A stretch of 62,103 nt of DNA from positions 1 through 62,103 of the forward strand of contig JARLIR010000068.1 in assembly GCA_031291635.1 (NCBI GenBank), read 5' to 3'. Shown piece after piece: positions 50,614 through 59,401 of this stretch. Each line of letters starts with the position of its first letter. Position 1 is the stretch's first letter. The notes beneath the pieces are model-generated. The model ran no database searches. It saw nothing but the letters and a program-made list of their open reading frames with translations, and had not been told where the DNA came from. The stretch is from Rhizomicrobium sp. (lineage in GTDB: Bacteria > Pseudomonadota > Alphaproteobacteria > Micropepsales > Micropepsaceae). The translations under genes and the position numbers were made by a program.

Positions 50614-53448
50614 TTAGAGGCCGTGTTTGGCTTTGCTTTCGGCTTCTTGCACTTTGAATTGGTTGAAGCGCGGCAGGAACTTGTCCCAATCGATGATATG
50701 GGCATCCAGTTCCGGGCCATCGATGCAAGCGTGCTTGCGCACCATCTTGCCGTTGATGGTCACCGGCACCATGCAGGCGCCGCACATGCCGGTCGCATCC
50801 ACCATGATGGAGTTGAGACTGACCACGGTTGGCACCGTGTACTTCTGCGTCAACTCAGAGACAGCGCGCATCATCAGCGGCGGTCCGATGGCGATCACTT
50901 CGGCGACTTTACGACCTTTGCTCACCTTGCCCTCGTCCATCATGGATTGGAGCGGGGTGGTGACAAAGCCCTTCATGCCGAAGGTACCGTCATTGGTGCA
51001 GTAGATGACGTCGAGCTGGTCGCCGAACTCGGCTTGCAGCGCGTCCACCCGCTCGCCATCACCGACCCAGAACAACGCGTCCTTGTTGCGATAGCCGGCG
51101 ATCAGGGTGACATGATTGCCGAGACGCAGATGAGCGCGGGCAATCGGGTAGACTGGCGGCAGGCCGACGCCACCCGCACAGAACACCACCGTCTCGTCGG
51201 CGGCGTATTTGTGCAAGTGAGAGGGCTGACCAAGCGGTCCGGCGATGCCTTCCAGAGATTCGCCGATTTTCATGGCGTTGATCTGGATGGAGCTGGTGCC
51301 CATGCCCTGGATAACCAAGGTGATGGTGCCAGCCTTGGCATCCCAATCGGCCAGTGTCAGCGGGATCAGCTCACCCTTTGGGGTGGAGAGCACGCGAACG
51401 AACTGACCGGCTTGCGCCGTTTTTGCCACCATCGGCGCCTTGACGGTGATTTCCACGATACCAACAGCGATATCGCGGCGGCCAACGATGGTGAACTTGG
51501 TCTGCGCCTTGGTGGTGTACTCCCCAGCGCGCTGGACCCGGTCTTTGATCTCGGCGGCTGTGAAGGGCATGTCGGCAGCAATCTGAATGGCGGCGGATTT
51601 GCCGTCACCTGCTGCATTGACCGCTGTCGAGCCGCCGCGGGTGGCATCGCCGCCCGAGTAGACGTCTTTCAGCGTCGTTTCCGCCCCATTCTCGACCACC
51701 AGTGTGCCCCACTTCGAGGTTTTGATACGGGGTTCGCTGTCTTTGATGATCGGGTTGGAATCATTGCCCAGCGCCATGATCACGAGGTCGACCGGGATGG
51801 TCTCGCTCTTGCCCGTGGGCACTGGGGTGCGGCGGCCCGACGCGTCCGGAGCGCCCAGCTCCATGATGTCGAGCTTGCAATGACAGACCTTGTGATCGCC
51901 ACCGGAGATGAACTCGGTGGGACCACGTAGGACCGAAAGGTTGATGCCTTCTTCCAAAGCATGTGCCAGTTCTTCGACACGGGCCGGCATTTCTTTCTTG
52001 GTCCGGCGATAGACGATGGTGACATTCGCGCCCAAACGCTTGGAGGTACGCGCCGCATCCATCGCGGTGTTGCCACCGCCGATGATGATGACGTTCTTAT
52101 CCTTCACGATGGGAAGCGGGGTCTCGTATTCCTCCAAACGCGCCTGCATCAGGTTCACGCGGGTGAGGAACTCATTGGCGCTCATCACGCCGTTGAGGTG
52201 CTCGCCCGGAATGTTCATGAAGCGCGGCAGACCGGCGCCGGTACCGACGAAGATCTTGTAGAAGCCGGCGTCTTTGAGGTCCTGCAACGTGGCCGTCTTG
52301 CCGACGACGAAGTTCTTGACGAACTTGCCGCCGAGACGGTTGATCTTGCCGACCACGTTATCGATCAGCGCATTGGGCAGACGGAATTCGGGAATTCCGT
52401 AGCGCAAGACGCCGCCGAGATCGTGGAAGGCTTCGAACACCGTCACCGGATAGCCTTCGACCGAGAGCAGATAGGCGTTGATCAGACCGGCAGGACCGGA
52501 ACCGACCACCGCGATAGGCGGCTTGTCGGCGCGGGCCCAAGGGGTGACGTAATCCTTCCACTCGGCCTCGTCGATGCCGTTGGCTTCTTCTTCAAGCCGC
52601 TGGCGTTCGGGCAGGTACCATTCGATCTGACCGATTTCGATCGGCTGGCCCGAGATATTGCAGACGCCTTGGCATTGATGCTCTTGCGGGCAAACACGGC
52701 CAGTCACGTTCGGCAACGGGTTGAGGCCCTCAATCAACGTGAGTGCGGACTTCATCTTACCCTGTCCCAGAAGACTGATCATCTCCGGGATGTGGATCGC
52801 TAGCGGGCAGCCACCCTTCTTTTTGCCATGGACGAGGGCGCCGATTTCGCACGGGCGATCCTGGCACTGCTTGTCACGCAGCACTTCGAGCCAGACGAAA
52901 AGGTCGACCTCGCGCAGGGAGTAACCCAAGGCGCGATAGCCAAGATACCCGGTGGTGACGAGTTCGAAGTCGTTCTGACGCTCTTCGGCAGGACGGACGT
53001 AGGGGTGGATGAAGTTCCCGCTCGGCCAGTTCTCCGAAAGCCCCTTGAACATCGGGTACTTGTCGCCAAGGTGCTTGTCGATCGCGACGATGAACTTGCG
53101 CTTGAACTTGAGCGGAGCCGCCCAAATGAAGCGCTGCAGGATCGTTGCCATGTCATCGCCGCGCAGCAGGATGGCCCACAGCGCCGTAGTGAATTCGGCG
53201 CCGAGTTCCTCCTGCTTGAACTCCCAGGCAATGGCCTGGGTGCCGTCTTCGATGAAGACCTGACGCAGGGATTTGGGATCGTTCAGAAGGCGGCGCTGCA
53301 AAAGTCGCAGCTGCTTCTGGAAGACCTGGAAGGCTTCTGTGCCCTCCAGCTCCTCGATCTCATTTTCCGTCGTTTCGAGGACGTTCGCTACCTGACGGTA
53401 ACGCGCGAGGTCCTCGCCAACGGTATTCTTTGTTGCCTCACTGCCCAT
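50614..53448 (-). CDS. Fused NfnB-NfnA-like NAD(P)H:ferredoxin transhydrogenase
   Basis: A 944-aa fusion. Residues 1-190 are a helical region I do not recognise. Residues about 195-640 match the GltD/NfnB flavoprotein: iron-sulfur cysteines 195-263 (CQDRPC, CPLAIH, CPQEHQC, C263), FAD site VVGSGPAGL (314-322) and NAD(P)H site IIGGGNTAMDAA (455-466). Residues about 650-944 match NfnA: a ferredoxin-NADP reductase fold with CAGGVGLPPVYPIARA and a [2Fe-2S] site (Asp884, Cys889, Cys892, Cys908). The family couples NADH, NADPH and ferredoxin by flavin bifurcation. Here the large-subunit part precedes the small one in a single chain. The ATG at 53448 has GGAGATCGTTC upstream and overlaps the PFOR stop by 11 bases. 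Function as a true bifurcating Nfn is inferred. Confidence 0.87.
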   Translation of the reverse strand: MGSEATKNTVGEDLARYRQVANVLETTENEIEELEGTEAFQVFQKQLRLLQRRLLNDPKSLRQVFIEDGTQAIAWEFKQEELGAEFTTALWAILLRGDDMATILQRFIWAAPLKFKRKFIVAIDKHLGDKYPMFKGLSENWPSGNFIHPYVRPAEERQNDFELVTTGYLGYRALGYSLREVDLFVWLEVLRDKQCQDRPCEIGALVHGKKKGGCPLAIHIPEMISLLGQGKMKSALTLIEGLNPLPNVTGRVCPQEHQCQGVCNISGQPIEIGQIEWYLPERQRLEEEANGIDEAEWKDYVTPWARADKPPIAVVGSGPAGLINAYLLSVEGYPVTVFEAFHDLGGVLRYGIPEFRLPNALIDNVVGKINRLGGKFVKNFVVGKTATLQDLKDAGFYKIFVGTGAGLPRFMNIPGEHLNGVMSANEFLTRVNLMQARLEEYETPLPIVKDKNVIIIGGGNTAMDAARTSKRLGANVTIVYRRTKKEMPARVEELAHALEEGINLSVLRGPTEFISGGDHKVCHCKLDIMELGAPDASGRRTPVPTGKSETIPVDLVIMALGNDSNPIIKDSEPRIKTSKWGTLVVENGAETTLKDVYSGGDATRGGSTAVNAAGDGKSAAIQIAADMPFTAAEIKDRVQRAGEYTTKAQTKFTIVGRRDIAVGIVEITVKAPMVAKTAQAGQFVRVLSTPKGELIPLTLADWDAKAGTITLVIQGMGTSSIQINAMKIGESLEGIAGPLGQPSHLHKYAADETVVFCAGGVGLPPVYPIARAHLRLGNHVTLIAGYRNKDALFWVGDGERVDALQAEFGDQLDVIYCTNDGTFGMKGFVTTPLQSMMDEGKVSKGRKVAEVIAIGPPLMMRAVSELTQKYTVPTVVSLNSIMVDATGMCGACMVPVTINGKMVRKHACIDGPELDAHIIDWDKFLPRFNQFKVQEAESKAKHGL

Positions 53449-56400
53449 GAACGATCTCCGCATCGCAATTGGCGGCCACGCGAGCCACTTTGGCTTTCAG
53501 TTCCGCCGTGACTTTCACCTTGCCGACCGCGCCCGGAATCATGTGCGCGACCTCTTTCGGCGAACCGTCGACGACGATCTTGGTCTTCTCGAAGAGCTCA
53601 GGAATGTCCGTGTAGCAAGTCTTGCAGTTGGTGCATTTGGCGATATTGGCATCGTCAAAGCTGGCCACTGCATCACCGTTTACGGACGCTGCCGGAGCCG
53701 CTGCTGCGGGAGCAGACGGCGCGCCGAGACCGAGGCTGAGACCGCTGGAAGCGGGGGCCTTGGAGGACGCTGCGAGCTCACTCATGGCCTGAGCAATGCT
53801 GTCGAGCGTGTTCTCGCGCTCGCTGACAGCAGCATTGTACTTGGCCGTGACGGCTTCGAGTTCGGCTTTGTGGTTGGCATCGACCATCTCGACGTTGATG
53901 CCGGCCAAATACTGCAGGGTACGCCAGTATTTGCGCCGCTCTTCGACGAGGTGAACGATGGTGTGGGAGACTTCGAGCTTGACCAGTTTCTTCTTGTCGT
54001 CGGTGGAATAGACGAACGGCACCTTACCGTTACGCTCACCGGCCGGCAGATTGACGTAGTCGGCGATCTCCACCGCCTCGGCATCGGCGGCGAGCTTGCG
54101 GAACTGCTTCTTGAAGCGGGTTTCCGTACGCGCGAAGTCGGCCGGGGTGTAGGGAAGGTCCATCAACTTGGTTTCGCCACCCTCGACATATTCGAGTGTG
54201 AAGTTGCCCCAATCCTTGGTCGGTTCCGGATTGCCGTCCAGCGAATAGCGGCTGTGCAGGTCCGGACCCTTGCGCGGATCGTGAACGAAGACCGGGCTGA
54301 TGCGGGACTCAACCGCCATGCGACCGTGGTCACTGGCTGCGGAGTCGGCAATGCCCTGTTCGCCCTGGCAAGGGGTGTAAACGTCAAGAACTGCCGGGCC
54401 GTCATTGTGGTTCAGGTATTCCATCACCGAATGCAGGAAATGGCCCTGCAAGGCGGCGGCGGACTGCACCACGAAGACATTCGGGTGGAAGGTGGCGATC
54501 AAACCCAGATCCTTGCGATCTTCCTGCTTGCCCTGATGGGCTGCACCGAAGCGCGCCAGATCGGCGTCGTGACCGGTCAGGGTCGAAGTGGAAGCCTGGC
54601 CGCCGGTGTTGGAATAGGCACCGGTGTTGAGCACCACGACCTTGATCGGGGTGGACGTGGCCAGAAGACGCGAGAGAGCACCGAAGCCGATGTCATAGGT
54701 GGCGCCGTCGCCGCCCATGCTGATCACCGTCGGCAGCAAGTTCATTTCTTCGGTGGTGAATTGGTTCCAGCTGAAGGTACGGAAGAACTTGTCGTGTACG
54801 GCGGCATCGTACTCGTCTTCGAGTTCGAGCTTGGCCGTGCGCAGCGCCATGATGTCGGTGGTCGCTTCCTGCGCCAGACCTTCAAAGATGCCCTTGGCAA
54901 CCGCCGGGGTATCCTGGAACAGGCTATTCACCCAGGGATCGTTGTAGGGGTTGAAGGGGAAGGTCGAGGCATAAACGCTCGAGCAACCCGTGGCATTGGC
55001 AATCACGGTCGAGGCCGGGCCGTTACCGGTCGGGCCGCTTTCGAGATTGAACAGGCGCGTTTCCAGGGTCTTGATCGCCTTGGCAATGCGGGCCGCGCGA
55101 ACCGGTTCGCTCACCGTGGCGAGTTTCGCAGTCAGCTTGGTGATCACGCCATCGACGTCTTTGAGGTGATCCTTGCGGCGGCGTTCCTGGATGGCGCGGT
55201 TGGTGGAGGTGACGATACGGATCGCTGTCACTTCACCGCAGCCGCGGCAGGCACCATGACCACCGGTCGTGGCGTAGTAGTTGTTGCGGTCCAGCATCAG
55301 GCGCTTGATATCGCCATCGGGCTTGGTGGCCGCATCGGTGAAGCGCGCCGCGGTGTTCGGCGTGCGGCTGAGGAATTCGAAGCGGGTCTGGAGATTTTCC
55401 AGAAGCACTTCATCCTGTTGGCGCGTTACCAGGGCGTGGGGTCCGCAGACCTCGATGCATTCCAGGCAACCCGAGCACTTCCACGGATCAACAGCAGCCG
55501 AGAACAGGCCGCCGGTGCCGGGATTGGCTTTTTCCATGGCGTCGAAGAACGGCTTGGTCTTGGCCACCGGGAACACCGAAAGCGCCGCGGCAAGCTTGCC
55601 GAGGTTCTTCTTGAGGACGGCGTTGTCGATGTCGAGCTTCTCGGCAGCGCTAGCTACGACCTCGTGGAAGACGAGGGCGTCTTTGGACTGGCGATAGCTC
55701 TCGCGCACCGCATCAGAGAGGACGGCAACCTGTTCGCGCAAGCCATCGCGCTGGGCGGGGGCAAGATCGAGCTGGCGGATCGCGACATTGAGCAGATCAC
55801 GGATGTCATGAACCGTATTGGGGATCGCGGCATCCGGGCAGACCATGGTGCATTCCATGCAACCCGTGCAGAGCTCCGCGTGGAACTCGGGAACGGCGCG
55901 GCGGAACAGACCCTTTTCTTTGCCGGCGGCACTGCCGGACGGCAGGAACATGCCGGTACCGGGCATCACCGGGGCTTCGGAGATCGTCCCGTCGCGGAAG
56001 GGCTGGGCAACGATATCGTCGAAATACTCGGCGTCGAGGAAGTTGGAGCTGGCACCCGGCTTGTTGGCTTTGCACATATGCGCCGAGATGTCGTTGGTCA
56101 TGCTGCTGACCTTGGCCGGAACCTTTTCGGCTTCGACATAAGGAGCAGAGCTGTAGTCCACGCGCTGGGTGGCTTCGAAGGCTTCCTTGATGACGGTGAG
56201 GTTACCCTCGACGACCGCCGCGCCCTTGGCGCCGAACTTCTTCTGCAGATCCTTGCGGATCTTATCCAGCATGGCTTCTTCCGTGGCACCGGCCACGATG
56301 CGATCGACATGGCCGCAGATGGCGCCGATGAAGGCAATACCCATCATGCGGGTTTCGAGTTCCGGGGTCGGAGCATGCGGCTTGGCAACCTTGAAGCCGT

Positions 56401-58402
56401 CGATGATGAAGAAGTTGATCTTCTTATCGCGGATGACCTTGCGGGCGGCCTGGGGCAGTTCCTGCCAGACTTCGAGAGCGGAAAGCTGCGACTGCAGGAT
56501 GAAGGTACCGCCTTCAACGATGCCGCGCAGCGGATTGGAATGCGCGAACACCTTGTGATCCGGCGAGACGACGATCTCGACGTCCTCGATGTCGGCGTTG
56601 GATTGCAACACCGGCTCGGGGCTCAAGGTGATGTAGTAGTTGGTCGGCGCACCGGACTTTTCCGAGCCGTATTTCGGCGCGGCTTTGGAGTGCAGTTCCA
56701 TGACGCTGGCCAGAATGTCGGTCAGCAGCTTGCCTGTGGCCATCGTGCCGTAACCACCCACCGAGTGGAAACGGATGCGGAAGGCACCCTTGGGCAGCAG
56801 GTTCGGATTTTCTTCCGTCTCGAGCTGCATCAGCTCGGTTTCGGGATAGGCAGCGCGCAGCTTGGCTTGGGCCGCCGCCATACGGGGCGTCGGGTTCTTG
56901 GAGAAGAATTGCGAGCCCAGATAGATGAAGGGCGCGTTCTTGGTTTCCATGTTCTTGAACGCGGCCACCAAGTGGCGCGGCTGCAGGTCATGGGCGCCGA
57001 GGCCGAAGATCGCGGTCGTGAACTTGGGCAGCTTGTCGATGGCCGGAATGCCTTCGTGGCGAATGCCGGCGGCATTCTCGACGCCCTTGAACATCGCCTG
57101 GGTCACGAAGCTGGTCAGCGCGGTGACATCCGAGCGTTCCAAAATGGTGACGGCCTTCTTGCCTTTCAGAGCGGCAACCAGATCGGCTTCCGGGAACGGC
57201 TGCAGCAGCTTGACGCTGATGACGCCGACCTTCTTGCCCTGGCCGCGCAGATATTTCGCAACCGCCAAAGCATCGTCGGTGCCCGAGCCAAGACCGATCA
57301 TCACGGTTTCCGCGTCATCGCAGAAATAGGTCTTGATCGGGGAATAGTCGCGGCCGGTAAGCTTGGAATAATCATCCATCGCTTCTTTGACGAAGCGCGG
57401 CACGTCGCGCACGAAATGGGTGCGATGATCGGCGGAGCCGGCCTGGAAGTCGGGCTGGTTCTGCACCGCGCCGGTCAGGCCCGGATTGTGGATGTCGACA
57501 AGGGCGGGAACGCGCTGGCGAGTGCCCTTCTCATAGGCACCAATCCATTGGCGGCGCCACTGGCCGAGGATTTCTTCGGGCACGAGTTCGACCGTCTTGG
57601 AGACGAGCTTGCCCGCGTTGTCCTTTTCGACGGCATCCGCGTTCTTGTCGAGGAACTCGACCAGAGTCTGGTAGCTCGCCGGGACGAAATCGGCTTCGTG
57701 TTTGGCAAGATAATGCTTGAGCTGATAGACGCGGCCTTTGGCGCCGAACAGCATTTCCTGCGCCACGGTCGGGCAGGGGATGCGGTCTTGCGGGTCGCCG
57801 ACGAACTCCTTGAGGAGTTCCTTTTCGGGCATCAGCGTTTCGCTGAGCATGTGGGAAGTGGTGAAGCCGTCCATCGCATTGGTGACGGGGATCAGGCTCA
57901 TGGCGCTGACGCGATAGGAGATCGCCGCCAGATCGGCTGCTTCCTGCGGGTTGGAGCCGAACAGGATGGTATAGCCCGACTGCAGCAGAGCATAGACGTC
58001 GTCATGGCCGGCCATGACGTTCAAGGAATGCTTGGTGACGACGCGGGCGGCGCATTGCAGCACAAAGCCGCCGACGCGCTTGCCGACCGTCACGTAATGC
58101 GATTCCAGGCCGTAAAGGATGCCCTGGCTCGAAGAGGCGTTGGAAATGTACTTGCCGCCCGTCAAAGAGGCGCCCAGCGCACCCGATTGCGCGGAATGTT
58201 CACCTTCAGGCTCGAAGAAGAAGGGGTGCTTGCCCCAGACGTTCATGCCGCCTTGGGCCCGGAAGGCCTCGTAGATTTCGGAAATCTCAGTGGACGGAGT
58301 GATCGGGTACCCGATGACGCCGCCGCATACGCTGCCCATAACTTCGGCTACGGCGCCGTTACCGTGAATAACCGTAGGGGTTCCAGGATATTTTACGTTC
58401 AT
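53438..58402 (-). CDS. nifJ: Giant pyruvate:ferredoxin oxidoreductase with C-terminal Fe-S module
   Basis: Oxidises pyruvate to acetyl-CoA and CO2 with reduced ferredoxin. At 1654 aa it is far longer than usual NifJ (about 1200). Order: domain I (YPITPSTEISE, 32-42), domains II-III (FHSVGGYGTMATGKLL from 545), two ferredoxin clusters (CTGCMECTMVC 845-855; CSGCLECIEVC 976-986), TPP domain (GACRGCGE 1050-1057, GDGATYDIG 1231-1239, NTGAYSNTGGQAS 1259-1271). Proximal-cluster cysteines are 1052, 1055, 1140 and 1345; a charged insertion of about 60 residues separates 1055 from 1140. After an Ala/Pro/Ser linker (about 1545-1585) comes an extra module with Cys1590, 1593, 1596 and 1646. It is co-transcribed with the Nfn-like gene. 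An FNR-like box lies upstream. Confidence 0.93.
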   Translation of the reverse strand: MNVKYPGTPTVIHGNGAVAEVMGSVCGGVIGYPITPSTEISEIYEAFRAQGGMNVWGKHPFFFEPEGEHSAQSGALGASLTGGKYISNASSSQGILYGLESHYVTVGKRVGGFVLQCAARVVTKHSLNVMAGHDDVYALLQSGYTILFGSNPQEAADLAAISYRVSAMSLIPVTNAMDGFTTSHMLSETLMPEKELLKEFVGDPQDRIPCPTVAQEMLFGAKGRVYQLKHYLAKHEADFVPASYQTLVEFLDKNADAVEKDNAGKLVSKTVELVPEEILGQWRRQWIGAYEKGTRQRVPALVDIHNPGLTGAVQNQPDFQAGSADHRTHFVRDVPRFVKEAMDDYSKLTGRDYSPIKTYFCDDAETVMIGLGSGTDDALAVAKYLRGQGKKVGVISVKLLQPFPEADLVAALKGKKAVTILERSDVTALTSFVTQAMFKGVENAAGIRHEGIPAIDKLPKFTTAIFGLGAHDLQPRHLVAAFKNMETKNAPFIYLGSQFFSKNPTPRMAAAQAKLRAAYPETELMQLETEENPNLLPKGAFRIRFHSVGGYGTMATGKLLTDILASVMELHSKAAPKYGSEKSGAPTNYYITLSPEPVLQSNADIEDVEIVVSPDHKVFAHSNPLRGIVEGGTFILQSQLSALEVWQELPQAARKVIRDKKINFFIIDGFKVAKPHAPTPELETRMMGIAFIGAICGHVDRIVAGATEEAMLDKIRKDLQKKFGAKGAAVVEGNLTVIKEAFEATQRVDYSSAPYVEAEKVPAKVSSMTNDISAHMCKANKPGASSNFLDAEYFDDIVAQPFRDGTISEAPVMPGTGMFLPSGSAAGKEKGLFRRAVPEFHAELCTGCMECTMVCPDAAIPNTVHDIRDLLNVAIRQLDLAPAQRDGLREQVAVLSDAVRESYRQSKDALVFHEVVASAAEKLDIDNAVLKKNLGKLAAALSVFPVAKTKPFFDAMEKANPGTGGLFSAAVDPWKCSGCLECIEVCGPHALVTRQQDEVLLENLQTRFEFLSRTPNTAARFTDAATKPDGDIKRLMLDRNNYYATTGGHGACRGCGEVTAIRIVTSTNRAIQERRRKDHLKDVDGVITKLTAKLATVSEPVRAARIAKAIKTLETRLFNLESGPTGNGPASTVIANATGCSSVYASTFPFNPYNDPWVNSLFQDTPAVAKGIFEGLAQEATTDIMALRTAKLELEDEYDAAVHDKFFRTFSWNQFTTEEMNLLPTVISMGGDGATYDIGFGALSRLLATSTPIKVVVLNTGAYSNTGGQASTSTLTGHDADLARFGAAHQGKQEDRKDLGLIATFHPNVFVVQSAAALQGHFLHSVMEYLNHNDGPAVLDVYTPCQGEQGIADSAASDHGRMAVESRISPVFVHDPRKGPDLHSRYSLDGNPEPTKDWGNFTLEYVEGGETKLMDLPYTPADFARTETRFKKQFRKLAADAEAVEIADYVNLPAGERNGKVPFVYSTDDKKKLVKLEVSHTIVHLVEERRKYWRTLQYLAGINVEMVDANHKAELEAVTAKYNAAVSERENTLDSIAQAMSELAASSKAPASSGLSLGLGAPSAPAAAAPAASVNGDAVASFDDANIAKCTNCKTCYTDIPELFEKTKIVVDGSPKEVAHMIPGAVGKVKVTAELKAKVARVAANCDAEIVHGQ

Positions 58403-58545
58403 GTTTTCCGCCCATTGCTTGTAACGTGGATTGCAGTTGCTGTTGCGCCTAAGGGACGCCCAGTTTGCTTTTGCTAAAGCCGCACCCGCTTGCGAAATCG
58501 CGGATCACGCGTCTCGCAGCTAGCACTCCGGCAACGCCCCCGAAC

Positions 58546-58559
58546 ATGATATGAATCAA
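58546..58559 (-). promoter_or_regulatory. FNR/FixK-like box upstream of PFOR
   Basis: Read on the minus strand, TTGATTCATATCAT matches the anaerobox consensus TTGAT-N4-ATCAA with a single mismatch at the last base. It lies about 145-157 bases before the PFOR start, leaving room for a class II promoter and leader. It suggests induction of PFOR and the Nfn fusion when oxygen is low. Confidence 0.6.
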
Positions 58560-58857
58560 GTTTCTCTCCTGGGCGCCGTAGCTAAAGAGACCGCGGCTAG
58601 AGATTGGCGATAAACTTGTGGTGGTTATTCGGGAATGCTGCGTAAACGCGCAGCGGTGAGGCGCAAAGGCGCACCATCAAAGCGGCATCGAACTGTCATC
58701 AATTTGTAAGGCAGATAGCCAAAAGAGGTTCTGCTAGTACCTCTTTGTTGGGGTTACTAACGATGTGATTGTGCTTCATTCGCATCAGGCGCTGCTGTGC
58801 AGCGCGAAATATTGCGATGCAGCATAACTTTTGGGTGAAAGTTCTCTGAAAAGAACA

Positions 58858-58887
58858 CGGCGGCGGAAGCTGTTGCCCCCGCCGCCG
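58858..58887 (-). terminator. Terminator-like hairpin on minus strand
   Basis: A perfect 9-bp GC stem (CGGCGGCGG / CCGCCGCCG) with 12-nt loop, followed on the minus strand by GTGTTCTTTT. It would stop leftward transcription entering the PFOR promoter region, for example from the small frame at 58923-59168. Confidence 0.5.
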
Positions 58888-58922
58888 CTCACGGCCCACC
58901 AAAAAAGTACGCAGAGGGTCTG

Positions 58923-59168
58923 TTACGGGTGAGGGGCAAACTTAAGGGGCGTAAGGGGCAGTCCATCCAGGTCGGCATGCGGTTCGCTGGGAGGGGCAAC
59001 GCGATAAGCTGCTGCGATGACAAGATCGTCCCGTTCGCGCCACAAGGTCAGTCCGCGCTCTCGCGCCAGAGCAGAGCGGCGCGTCGTCTGGGGGCGATTC
59101 TGAGCGCGCTGTCTCGGCACGCCTTCGCGGAAAATAACGCGGATCAAAGTGCACATCGGGCTCACCAA
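58923..59168 (-). CDS. Possible small hypothetical protein
   Basis: An 81-codon frame starting at GTG 59168 (or ATG 59159, 78 codons). No family is recognised. In its favour: codon use is similar to neighbouring genes, the central part (LTLWRERDDLVIAAAYRV) looks like an amphipathic protein segment, and a terminator-like hairpin lies 35 bases after its stop. Against it: no convincing ribosome-binding site, and a frame of similar length is open on the other strand. Treat as tentative. Confidence 0.3.
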   Translation of the reverse strand: MVSPMCTLIRVIFREGVPRQRAQNRPQTTRRSALARERGLTLWRERDDLVIAAAYRVAPPSEPHADLDGLPLTPLKFAPHP

Positions 59169-59401
59169 CGGGAGGTTTTTCGTGACCTCATCAAGCGCTA
59201 ACGATGGCGCGCTTGCTATGCGGATTGTCCCCTATTCCGCAACGGTACCCGTAGTCATCCCGATGCACTTTTGGTCGCAGTGCCAGCAATAGCGCCAAAT
59301 CAATTGTCGCCGAATTCACCTGTTTTGCCGTGGTGCGTACTTTCCACATCTGCTCTTAGCGCTTTAGGGTTACACCCCTCGCGATAGCCAAAGGAATCAT
59401 C

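Larger units (their letters stand above)
58403..59401. other. Long intergenic region between PFOR and M16 peptidase
   Basis: About 1 kb. The left part is the PFOR promoter region with an FNR/FixK-like box (58546-58559). The right part contains a minus-strand terminator-like hairpin (58858-58887) and a possible small gene (58923-59168). From 59169 to 59401 nothing was recognised apart from the ribosome-binding site of the M16 gene. No tRNA cloverleaf was seen by eye. Confidence 0.55.

Noticed and set aside
53447..58477. A 1676-codon open frame on the plus strand opposite PFOR
   Set aside because: It mirrors PFOR codon structure in GC-rich DNA, has no recognisable domain or family motif, and runs through the gene start. 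The minus-strand PFOR is certain, so this is a shadow frame.
58699..58902. A 67-codon minus-strand frame upstream of PFOR
   Set aside because: It overlaps the terminator-like hairpin and has no convincing start signal or similarity.
58929..59201. A 90-codon plus-strand frame in the long gap
   Set aside because: No ribosome-binding site or family match, and the terminator-like hairpin nearby favours the opposite strand.
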